A DNA stretch of 64,000 nt from Aralia elata (Eukaryota; Streptophyta; Magnoliopsida; Apiales; Araliaceae), in assembly GCA_034770075.1 (NCBI GenBank), contig CM068388.1, positions 62,077,969-62,141,968 on the forward strand, read 5' to 3'. The position numbers and the translations under genes were made by a program. The notes below the pieces were generated by a model, which had not been told where the DNA came from, searched no databases, and worked only from the letters and a program-made list of their open reading frames with translations. Positions 21,666 to 31,639 of the stretch are shown piece after piece; position 1 is the first letter of the stretch; each line of letters starts with the position of its first letter.

Positions 21666-21957
21666 CACGAGCGGGCCGAGAGTTCAGGAAAGAAGGATAA
21701 AGGGAAATGAAAGGTTTCCGAATAAGGAACATTATGTAATAATTATGTGTTATTGTTATGATAATATGTAGAATGATATAATATTTATTCCTAAGACAAT
21801 GTGTTAAGCTTATAAAGGTTATAAAACCTGGGATTTAGAGTAAGACGGTTTGTAATAACTTAGTAATTATATTTTGTCTTTAAGATTATGTTGAATGGGT
21901 AGTACTGTGATGTACCGGACCCAGGTTTGAAGGCAGACCTAGATTTGGGGGCGTCAA
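21666..21957 (+). repeat. LTR remnant that received the chromovirus
   Basis: Ends ACCTAGATTTGGGGGCGTCA, the standard 3' end of chromovirus LTRs. Its last ~55 bases resemble the end of the solo LTR at 56408 (GTGATG-ACCGGA-CC...TTTGGGGG). Its start (CGAGAGTTCAGGAAAGAAGG) resembles the same solo LTR near 56690-56710. So the chromovirus inserted in an LTR of a related family; the rest lies outside the window or is lost. Confidence 0.6.
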
Positions 21958-22259
21958 ACTTTCAATATAATGCCACGTGAATACGCTGTTAACTTTTTGA
22001 CACTTGGATGATTTTTTCATTTTTTTTATAAAAAATTATAGCTTAATGAGTTGACTAGAAAATAAATTGATTCAATGATGCAAATGTAAACTAAGGGGTT
22101 AGTTTCGTAACAAAAAAGTGATTCAACTCTCTCTCTCTCTCTGGTGCAATGGAGGCCCTAAAGGCCAAACACTAATAATAAATATTCGTACAATCAGTTT
22201 CTAGCAATGCTAAGGAATCAAAAAGAGGTTCATTACCATAATTTAGTACAAAATTTGAA
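21958..22259. other. Intergenic AT-rich segment
   Basis: No gene seen. It contains a short (CT)n run at about 22128-22141. Confidence 0.5.
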
Positions 22260-23450
22260 CAATGTCCCAACTCTGCAAGATAATCCGCACATCTATTTTC
22301 TTATCGCCAATTGTGGATAACCCAAACAGTCCACGCATTTTAGAGAAGTTGTCTACAGTCATGGATTATGCCTTCATTAGGGTGGTTGTTCACATCCCCT
22401 TCCTAGATTTAACTTGCTACCTTTTCCGAATTAGTTTCCACTTCAAGGTAAGGAATCCCCTAAGCAAGAGTCATAACCTCTCTAATAGCCCATAGCTCCG
22501 CCGTTAGAATATTACACATTCCAATGTTTCCATATAATCCCTTTTGCTAGAATCTTCCGCATGACAAATTAAACACCCTATGGCCACAGAGACCGAATTT
22601 TGCTTTACACTAATATTGGTATTGAGTTTCGGCCAACCCACAAAAGGAATCTCCAAACCGTAGGCGAATTGGTTATGATAGTCTTGATTTTAGATAAAGG
22701 AAAAACTTGTTCAAGGTCGGGTTAATAGAAAGTGAATACGGTTTCAAAATGAGTGGAACAATTGTTTTCAATTGATTCTTAATTTGTTTCAGTTTTTGAT
22801 AGTCCATAAAATTGCTATGAACAGCAGATTACCCTTTGATGAGAGAAAGGGATTACTTTGATCTGAACTAACGTTGAACTTAATCCATTCCAAAATAAAC
22901 AAGGGCTAAAAAATAGCTTTACTCTACAATGAGATAAACATGTCCCACACTTATCTGTCCTTTAGGCAGTCTCTTAGAGCATGCAGAGTGTTCTCCATGG
23001 CCACACCACATCTCACACAAGTAGGAGTATCACACATTTTCCTTCTAAAGCTGGTTTTGTTAGTAAAAAAAAATTTCTTTGACAACAAGCCGCATGCACA
23101 TTTTAATTTTTAGAGGAATCTTGCTTCACCATAACCACTTCCAACTATTATGAATAATAACATTATTAACATGGGATTCTTGATTTAATCTATAAGCATC
23201 CTTAGCAATGAGAAATCCCTCATCAGAATGTCCCTAAATTAGATTGTCATCCCCCCCCCCCCACCCAGTCTAGGTACAAGACTCCCTAAATAGCAATCTT
23301 GATATCTAATTTGAGTTGGATTTGAATTTTCTCAAAGTCCCAACTCTTGTCCCAGCTGATAATGTCACTCACTTACCACATTGCTTCTTTAGCCAAAATA
23401 TCAAACTCATACAGAGGGCCTAAAAGTTTAACAATAAGAAAAGGATGGAA
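22260..23450 (-). pseudogene. LINE (non-LTR retrotransposon) relic: RT end, zinc-binding and RNase H domains
   Basis: Read leftward, 23150-22960 encodes the RT zinc-binding pattern: KIPLKIKMCMR..., then CDTPTCVRCGVAMENTLHALRDC, a signature of plant LINEs. Further left, 22640-22265 resembles the LINE RNase H tail: GNIGMCNILTAELWAIREV, then an E-NS segment and NRCADYLAELG at the end. Several stops and small shifts are present, so it is a relic. Its upstream RT and endonuclease are not seen. Confidence 0.78.
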
Positions 23451-24799
23451 CAAAATGGTTTAATACGAGTAGTCTCTATTCTTAAGGTCTTTATTACCCC
23501 TTACCACTATGGTTTGCTAAAAGTTATAGACAAATATACCTCCAAGATATATGTCAAGCCTATAACATAATTCACAAGCGAAATCTCTACGAAACTGCTT
23601 TGAAAAGGTTGAAAAATTTTAGAGAGCAAAAAGATACTTAGAGAGAGAATTAGTCTCCACTGAAAAACAAAACTGAACTTCATCATATATTCAAAATGTC
23701 AGTTACAAAAAAGTAATTATGTAATAACAATTAGAATTAAAACATAACAGTTAGAATTAAAACATAACAATATAACTTTGTTTGCAATTCATCTTCTTTG
23801 TTTGCAATTCATCTTAGGTCAAGTTCAACAACCCGATTCTAGTTTTATCTAACATGTTACGCTCACGGCTAGGGCGAAGCTCCTAACTTTGTTTGCAATT
23901 CATCTTTGGTCAAGTTCAACAACCTGATTCCAATTTTATCTAAAATGTAGGCTCACGGCTCGGACGAAGCTCCTAGCGAGGATGCGTACGTGAGCTTAAA
24001 GTGCCAATACAACTTTGCGCCGTGAACACAAACCCGGCCCTTGCCTCGATGGGGTTGTGAGATGCAGGCAGGTGATACTTTGCACCACATCACTGTGACC
24101 ATTTCCAAGTCTTCCCTTTAATACCACAAGTAAATTAAACTATTTCACTTGTGTTTATACAGTATTAAATAGTTTTACTGCATACCAATGTGGACTTAAG
24201 AAAAGAGGGTTTTGCAAATAACAATGCACCTTTCAGATGCCCCACTTTGTGTGTAATTAAAAAATAGTATATAAATCCTACATAAATCATATAATTTTCT
24301 CTCTTAATCTCGTTGTAGTAGACTATCAAATGCACCGCTAATTTCATTTAAATTCAATCAATTAATGGGTTAAAATTAAACCTAAAAGTGACCAAAACTA
24401 ATTAATTAAAAGAGCATTTTAACAATACTCCACATTTTTTGTAAAACTACTATTCTGCAAACAAATTTCTATTTATCAACTCCAAGGCTTGTATGCATAA
24501 AAGGTGTGACAAACATTGAACCTTTTCTTAGTATAAATAACTCAAAATTATATCAAATTATTTGGTGTCCGTAGATTTCATCTCTATTCTTAAATGACAT
24601 GGTTGGAGTTGTCATACACACACATAAAACCTCCCTCCATCATGAGCATTCTCAATGCTTTGCAATATTATGGCCATGCACAATATCCTGTTTAATGAAC
24701 CTCTAAGATAGTAAACCATAACCCTTTATAAGAAGTAGCTCCACTTCTAGTTCATATAGACAAATTACTTCTCTTGCATTTATGTTGATAAGAGTGTGA
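23451..24799. other. AT-rich intergenic sequence with a 91-bp tandem duplication
   Basis: No gene is supported. The main structure is the duplication listed at 23796-23976. The rest is AT-rich with short ORFs only. Confidence 0.5.
23796..23976 (+). repeat. Two-copy tandem duplication, 91 bp
   Basis: The word CTTTGTTTGCAATTCATCTT starts at 23796 and 23887, each followed by GGTCAAGTTCAACAAC, GCTCACGGCT and CGAAGCTCCTA with a few differences. A further partial copy of the first 20 bases lies at 23776. Confidence 0.85.
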
Positions 24800-26065
24800 T
24801 AGGTGCATAAAAATTGATTATTTCTATTCCTTTATGCTTAGTTTAGTTGCGTGTTATCTGTTATATAAACTGATTTAAGGTGTTTATCGATTTTGAGAAG
24901 AATTTGATATGAATTTGCAAAATATGGAGTTTAATGCTGAGTTTGATGTTGTTTTGCAGAAGTACTCTACGATCAGCATTGGTACTCTACGATCATCGAG
25001 TAGATACTCTACGTTTGTAGTGTTAAAGCGACAGTTTGACAGTTCTACGATCGCATGAAGGTTAAGGTAGAGTCATTCGACGATTTGACACAACACTTTA
25101 CGTTCATAGTATGAGGACTCTACGATTGGTCTACTTCCGTACGACGATTTGTTATTTAATCTACGTTTTCAACTCTACGACTGACGAGGTTTACTCTACG
25201 ATCACTAAGAGAGTTTCACCCTACGATTTGTTACTCTACGTTTTGCTGTTGAGAAGCTCTACTCTACGATCGTATGGCTCGACTTGTGAGTTGACTTTTG
25301 GAATCTAAGTCAAAGAAGGATTTAAGGTGTTGAAGCTTATGGATTCGATTCCTAACATGATTTGGAGACAAAATTACGATCAAAGAAGGAAGATGAAGTT
25401 AATCAAGAAAGAAGTCGAATGTAATAAGGAATCTGAGTCAGAGTTCAACATGGAAACTGAGTATAAATCCGAACTCGAATTAGAAAAGGAGAAAGAAACA
25501 GACTTGACTATGGAAACCTAATTCTAACTTTATAAGGAAGCTACAAAAAGTTGGATTGCAGAGGTCGATAAAGATTAAGAAGCTAGCATATCTGAGACTA
25601 AAGACTTCTAAAGTAGAGTAGAATTAAAATGCTTCTAGGGTTTCGATGTTGTATAAATACCTGTCACTTGTAATTAGTTCGGGACATCCCTAATATCATA
25701 TCCTACACTTTGTTATACACACTACACATTATTTAGAGTTCTTACTAGCATACTAGCTTAGTTTCTTTCTTTCCATTCTAAGGGGATGTTAAACCTTATT
25801 TGCGATTAATAATATAATTAAGTTTCATTATTGATTCCTTCTTATATGAGATTTATTCTGATAATCTATTTTTAACTATTTATATGTTATTGGACTAACT
25901 AATTTTGTTTCTGCAGAATTGAATTGGTTAACTAATATCATCTGCTAGATTAAGATATAATATTAAACAAACGATAGTGTATTTGATCACAGGTAGTGCT
26001 TAGTAATACATGATTATGGACACGTTTTTGAGTATTGCTAAGGTTATCAAGAGGCAATACAGTGA
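24800..26065 (+). repeat. Probable solo or truncated LTR of an Athila/Tat-like element with CTCTACGAT repeats
   Basis: Starts TGATAGGTGCATAAAAATTG like Tat-lineage LTRs. It has a repeat-dense U3 (24960-25270), a TATA box (TGTATAAATACC at about 25653) and then a T-rich U5-like region. About a dozen CTCTACG[A/T] words lie in 310 bp. No primer site or coding region is attached, and the right end is uncertain. The ORFs inside (such as 25327-25521, Glu/Lys-rich) have no recognised domain. Confidence 0.5.
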
Positions 26066-26069
26066 AATT

Positions 26070-27345
26070 GGAGGCATTAAACTTGGCCATAGATTTATGT
26101 CTAACAACATATTTCTAATCCAATGAGCATCTTATCTTGGTTGAGCCAAAGCTATATATAAACTCTGACTCCATAGTAGATTAAGAAATACAAGTCTGTT
26201 TCTTGCTTGCCCAAGAAACACCACCACCAGTAAGAGTGAAAATCCACCCACTTGTGAATTTATTGTTCCCACATACTATTAATCTAATTTGCATCAGAGT
26301 GTCCCTACAAAACACTAGGGAATTTATCACAAAACAATCCTAAACTACTGGTTCTCTTCAGGTATCCAAGTACCCTTCCAATAGCATTCCAAATATCAAC
26401 ATTAGGACTGCTTGTGTATATACTAAATTTAGAAACTACAAAAGAAATATTTGGCCTAGTGCAGCGCATAACATACACAAGGCTACCAATGCACTTGCTA
26501 TTCTAACTGTGCAATAGTTCTACTAATATTTTCTTTGAGTTTAACTCCTGAGAATATAGTATTCACCTCTTTAAACTCGAGGTGACTAAACTTAGTTAAT
26601 ATCTTTTCAATATAGTGAGACTGTATAAAATAGTATCCACTTCACCTAAGTTTATCATCTTATAGACAGAGGATAGGTACTTTGTAGTCTCATTTACTCC
26701 AACCATATTAATTTGTATTAAGTAATGATCAACATATCATAGTTTGATGTGATTTTAGAGTATACGCACATATTTGCACAGTTATATTTAAACCCAAACT
26801 TTAAAATAGTAGTTTGAAATCTCTTGTGCCACTGTTTTGGAGCCTGTTTTAGACCTAAAGAGATTTAACGAATTTGCACACTTTAGGCTCATAATCAGGA
26901 GCTACAAACCCTTCGAGTTGTTCCATATATGCTTTCCCATTCAAATTGCCATTTAAAAACGTTATCTTAACATCCATTTGATGAACAAAAAGATCAAACA
27001 GTAAAGCTAAGGCAAAACGAATTTGAATGGAAGTAACTTGTGCTACTTTTGTATAAATGTCAAAGTAGTCAATATCCTCTACTTATCTAAAACCTTTTGC
27101 TACTAATCTTACTTTAAAAGCAAAAATATTACCATTAGTATTATATTTTCTTCTAAATACCCATGGGCACCCCACGGGTTTAGAACATCTAGGTAAATAT
27201 GTCAATACCCAAGTATTATTTTTCAAGATCGAATCAATTTCATCATTTATAGCTCCCTTCCAAAAGGCAGCATCCCTAGAAGCTATAACTTCTTGAAATA
27301 ATTTAGGATTAGTCTTTAGACTATATATTAAAGGTATTTTACCAC
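26070..27345 (-). pseudogene. Ty1/copia reverse transcriptase and RNase H relic
   Basis: Read leftward, 27330-27050 gives the copia RT start (AFWKGAINDEIDSILKNNTW, CPWVFRRKYN, RLVAKGF). 26950-26350 carries later RT parts and the LVYVMRCTRP region. 26340-26090 shows the RNase H end with W-KQ and a YI-like tail. Many stops and indels are present. The element continues to the right of the Tat/Ogre insertion at 45684-45826. No LTRs recognised. Confidence 0.8.
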
Positions 27346-27657
27346 CTCATTATTTTGGTCCCCCTTTACTAAAAATAATAAGGACTAAAAAGAAATGAAA
27401 TCATCATCCAAATTTTTCTCCTTTCTAGCTCTAGTACTCCTTCTAGGTCCACTTGGTTGACTTGGAACACTAGGTTCCCCAACCTCAGTAAGACCTTACA
27501 TAGCTTCTTGAAATAATTTAGGATCAGTCTCGAGACTATATATAAAAGGTATTTCATTTACCACCTCATTATTTTGGTCGCCCTCAACCAAAAATAATAA
27601 GGACTAAAAAGAAATGAAATCATCATCCAAATCGTTTTCCTTTCAAGTTTTAGTAGT
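27284..27657 (-). repeat. Tandem duplication inside copia relic, second copy split by insertion
   Basis: CTTCTTGAAATAATTTAGGA starts at about 27290 and again at about 27504, each followed by the same ~150 bases (CCACCTCATTATTTTGGTC..., GAAATGAAATCATCATCCAAAT). The second copy is cut at 27657. Its expected continuation, similar to 27444-27490, is found at 45689-45740, on the far side of the 18-kb element. Confidence 0.8.
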
Positions 27658-29795
27658 TGTCGACGCCAGTTTTATCCGCTTATGCGATATTTGGTCTTTT
27701 CCAATTTTAGCCTTTTGATTAGATGATTTTTTGGAAAAGGTCGGCTTGAATGTCGACGGGATTTTGAAAGATCGTTTTTTATGATGAGCCAATTAACCAG
27801 AGTCGCCAGTTGGTATATTTGAAATGGATGTACCAACTCATCCGAGTTTTCGCCCTTTTTTTATAAATCGCTGGCTCATATGTGACTCCGAATTAATTAG
27901 TCTGCGAATCGAGATTCATAGAGTTCGGGGGCTTGCTTAAGTGAGGGGAAGGTGTTAGGCACCCCTCGACTTCCGTGAAACACGGTTACCGCAATCTTGA
28001 TGCTTTCCTATCCTTTAATTCATGAAACGTGTGCGTGTGCGCGTGTGTGTGTGTGTGCGTGTGCCTACATGAATGTTGTGGTGAGTTTGTATGACAGATT
28101 TATTTGGACTTTTTAGGGAAAATCGTGCTTTGATTTGAGAATGCTTCGGAATGTCCTTCGATTTATACGAGAAAGCTTGATTCTTTATAAGAAAGGTTTG
28201 ATTTTAATTTGTCAAAACAATGAGACTTTCATTAGGTGTCGTTTTGGTGAAACAAGAGTTTTAAACCTTCGTCAAAATAGGAATCGAGATCTATACGTTG
28301 CTTTCGTAACTCAAACGATGGGCAACTTCTAGAATCTCTTTAGCCCTATGCACAAAGAATTTAATAAAACGTTACATATTTATAAAATCATTTTATGTGA
28401 TATTTTGGGAAACGATTTTTTCTTTAGCTTTCTCGTTAAATGGGAATCGACATTCGTTGGCACTTTCAATCTCTTATCTTCGTGAAGCTAATAACCTAAT
28501 TTGATTGATTTTATGAAAATCTTCATGGTTTAACCTTTGAAATCATTTTTTTTTTTTGTGTCACAAGATTTAATCAAGCATGAACACGCGTCGGGGCTAT
28601 TCATGGGCATGTAAACCATCAAAATATCCCCGAACGCCAACAATCACATATTCCACTAGTACGGGGCCTTAAACCCGATCCTCGCCTTAGCGTCGTTTTA
28701 AGGCCCAATGGTTACATGTTACAAAACGAGCATCTTGAATCTATCACATACATCAAAACGTCCATCATCGGATTTGGACCACGGGGTCGCATTCCTAGGC
28801 TCACACGAGATTAATACATGCCTACAAAATGAATCATACATAACTAACCAACCCGGATTTATCTAATACACCATGATATCCGGAAATGACAATCTAAATA
28901 AATTACACCCAATAAATCACCCTAAACAAGCTAGAAATTTCATCACTTGGATATCCTCGGTTTATTAGGAAGAATTTTATTCCGATGGAACCTTCACTAA
29001 TAATCCCTAATCCACGATTGTTCAACAATATACATGAAAACTACATCCCATCTAAGCAAATAAGATGATATGAATTGTTACAACCAAAGGGAATTTTTAC
29101 CTTGCAAAATGATCTCAAAAGGATGAAGTCTTGGTATTTGAATAGTATGAGAAATATATTTGATACAATCAAAATTAAAGGAGTAAAATTTCTCTTTTTT
29201 TTTCTCTCTTTTCTTCCTATTTTTGTTGCAAAAATCTACTATTTTTCTCTCAAATTCCGTGCTGCTGTTGTGCTGAATCCTTCTTCTTCCAAATTTCTTC
29301 CAACCTCCTGTATGCTGCTCGAAGCTGGGCTTAAATAGGCTGGCCAAAGCCAGCCGCAGATCTATCTGCGGCTGGCCGCAGATGGATCTGCGGCTGGCCA
29401 GCTGGCACGCCTCCCATCGCACTCAGCTGGTAGTGCTGATTTCCTGGTTTCCGTGCTGGCGCACCCACTTGGCCGCAGATCTATCCGCGGCTGGCGGGCT
29501 TGACTTTCTCGATTTTCGTGCCACGCCTCGATTTTCGTGCCGCAACGTCGGTTTTCGCTGACAGGGCTCGTATTCTGCAGTCCGGGAATTTCCGGGAGAC
29601 GTGCCACCTCATTCGGAAATGCCTGCCTCGGACGGCTTTATTGTCACGTAAACTTGGGTTGCCCAAAACATTGCGGCGGCGGTGTCGGGCGCTTGCCCTT
29701 GTGCCCGCTCCTTTGCTCCCGCAAGCCGGTTCAATTGACGATTTCGCCCTCCTGTCATGGTTAGTAGAAGGAAACGCAAAATTTGGGTGTCTACA
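27658..29795 (-). repeat. 3' LTR of Tat/Ogre-type element
   Basis: 2138 bp, nearly identical to 43561-45683. On the minus strand it starts TGTAGACACCC at 29795 and ends GGCGTCGACA at 27658. U3 holds three GCCGCAGAT-N2-AT(C)-TGCGGC palindromes (29353-29372, 29375-29394, 29472-29491) and a TATA box at 29330-29337. The 65-codon ORF at 28135-28332 appears in both LTRs and is not a gene. Confidence 0.93.
29330..29337 (-). promoter_or_regulatory. TATA box of Tat/Ogre LTR, with palindromes upstream
   Basis: TATTTAAG on the minus strand (same site near 45222-45229 in the other LTR). The nearest 20-bp palindrome ends 15 bases upstream of it. This fixes U3 at about 490 bp. Confidence 0.65.
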
Positions 29796-29808
29796 GCTGC
29801 CCCTCTTT
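29796..29808 (-). other. Polypurine tract of Tat/Ogre-type element
   Basis: AAAGAGGGGCAGC on the minus strand directly precedes the LTR start TGTAGACACC, where plus-strand DNA synthesis would begin. Confidence 0.82.
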
Positions 29809-30035
29809 ATCATGTTTATGAAATGATAAATGAAATGAACAGGATAAAGAATAGACACTCGATGCATGAATGACAGTGCGTAAGAATGACAGTACATACA
29901 TGATGCCACACATATAGCTTATGATGCAACATAAGATGTAATGCATGCAAGACATTCGTAAGAGTGTCAATGTATCAACCCCTTGACCGTGTTTGTTAGT
30001 CTTTGGGTTCACTCTTTCAATCTATCGTCTCGTTC

Positions 30036-30905
30036 GGGGCCGGGTATCGTCGCCGGTCACCCATCTCGTAACCCCCGGTTATCGTCGCCGATTGGTTATC
30101 TGTCGGAGCCGGTTATCGTCGCCGGACATCCATCTCGTGATCGCCGGTTATCGTCGCCGGTCGATCGTCATGTCGGGGCCGGGTATCGTCGCCGGTCACC
30201 CATCGCGTAACCCCCGGTTATCGTCGCCGGTTGTTTACCTGTCGGAGCCGGTTATCGTCGCCGGACATCCATCTCGTGATCGCCAGTTATCGTCGCCGGT
30301 CGATCGTCATGTCGGGGCCGGGTATCGTCGCCGGTCACCCATCTCGTAACCCCCGGTTATCGTCGCCGGTCGGTTATCTGTGGGAGCCGGTTATCGTCGC
30401 CGGACATCCACCTCGTGATCGCCGGTTATCGTCGCCGGTCGATCGTCATGTCGGGGCCGGGTATCGTCGCCGGTCACCCATCTCGTAACCCCCGGTTATC
30501 GTTGCCGGTTGGTTATCTTGTCGGAGCCGGTTATCGTCGCCGGACATCCATCTCGTGATCGCCGGTTATCGTCGCCGGTCGATCGTCATGTCGGGGCCGG
30601 GTATCGTCGCCGGTCACCCATCGCTTAACCCCCGGTTATCGTCGCCGGTTGTTTACCTGTCGGAGCCGGTTATCGTCGCCGGACATCCATCTCGTGATCG
30701 CCGGTTATCGTCGCCGGTCGATCGTCATGTCGGGGCCGGGTATCGTCGCCGGTCACCCATCTCGTAACCCCCGGTTATCGTCGCCGGTCGGTTATCTGTC
30801 GGAGCCGGTTATCGTCGCCGGACATCCATCTCGTGATCGCCGGTTATCGTCGCCGGTCGATCGTCATGTCGGGGCCGGGCATCGTCGCCGGTCACCCATC
30901 TCGTA
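30036..30905 (+). repeat. 139-bp minisatellite with four ~35-bp sub-units
   Basis: CCGGGTATCGTCGCCGGTCA-type unit starts at 30040, 30179, 30318, 30457, 30597, 30736 and 30875: six full 139-140 bp units and part of a seventh. Each unit has four related sub-units sharing CCGG-TATCGTCGCCGG, so it is a higher-order repeat. It lies in the variable region between pol and the 3' LTR of the Tat/Ogre element. The open frames across it are artefacts of the repeat. Confidence 0.95.
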
Positions 30906-30966
30906 AACTTTTCACTTCAACACGTCAAATGGCTTCAAGGGAGCGAGGTGGGGCCCACCAGGGCCA

Positions 30967-31026
30967 GCCGCAGATGGATCTGCGGCCAGCCGCAGATACA
31001 TCTGCGGCCAAGATCGGGCCTTATAA
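30967..31026 (+). promoter_or_regulatory. Candidate promoter of antisense gene: two palindromes plus TATA-like box
   Basis: GCCGCAGAT-N2-ATCTGCGGC occurs at 30967-30986 and 30989-31008, and TTATAA at 31021-31026, 12 bases beyond the second palindrome. The LTR promoter of the same element has the same palindromes 15 bases from its TATA box, also in pairs joined by GGCCAGCC-like spacers. This is the only TATA-like site placed this way before the + strand genes. The function is inferred. Confidence 0.5.
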
Positions 31027-31170
31027 CCAACGCGCCTCCTCCAGATCTGTCACTTTCAACTTGCAATCCTCAGAGATTCTCTCGATTTTTCTTGTTCGCA
31101 AAGGCTTTTTGTCGATTTTTTCAATTTCCCTGCAAAAACTGCTCCGGTAGGATCGATCTACGCGCTACAG

Positions 31171-31493
31171 GTAACACTTTGACCGGTCACTTTTCAATTT
31201 CGTCAATGTTTTGCTATACATTTGACTATTTGCATGTTTAGACATAAAATGTATGCTTCACAATGTTTATGCAATATACCATCATATATACATGCTATGT
31301 ATCAACTGCGTGAGTCCTATTTTATGTTCATGAGGCGGTCCCACATATTGTTATTCCTTTTCTGCAAGAAAATCATGCATTACATGCTGTAATTACACAT
31401 ATGAATGCAATTTAAATCTGTTTGAGGCTTTGATTGATGGAAAACACGTTTGGCTTATGCCTGGGATGTCCATTTTACAAACGGAACTCTGCC

Positions 31494-31527
<34 letters not shown>

Positions 31528-31637
31528 ATAACCATGCATCATGTTGCATTAATCATATGATGAGGCTAGAAATTTAGAATGTTCATTACATAATTTTAAA
31601 AGGGAACTTACCTTCTTTCTCGCCCGTTCTATTCCAG
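31171..31637 (+). other. Candidate 5'-UTR intron of antisense gene
   Basis: Donor CTACAG|GTAACA at 31171 and acceptor TTCTATTCCAG|CTATGG ending at 31637, two bases before the ATG at 31640. The interior is T-rich, including a T run of about 27 near 31498-31524. This would be a leader intron of 467 bp; RNA evidence is needed. Confidence 0.45.
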
Positions 31638-31639
31638 CT

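Noticed and set aside
25327..25521. Glu/Lys-rich 64-codon ORF
   Set aside because: Low complexity, inside an LTR-like remnant, with no homology recognised.
28135..28332. 65-codon ORF also present at 44032-44229
   Set aside because: It lies at the same place in both LTRs of one element and has no recognised domain; duplication is due to the LTR, not to selection on a protein.
30036..30905. Regular repeat array that could suggest CRISPR
   Set aside because: Units are directly adjacent, about 139 bp, with no unique spacers, and the setting is a plant retrotransposon. It is a minisatellite.
29983..31150. A series of short + strand frames over the minisatellite
   Set aside because: They repeat the same peptide because the DNA repeats, and they break whenever the 139-bp period changes the frame.
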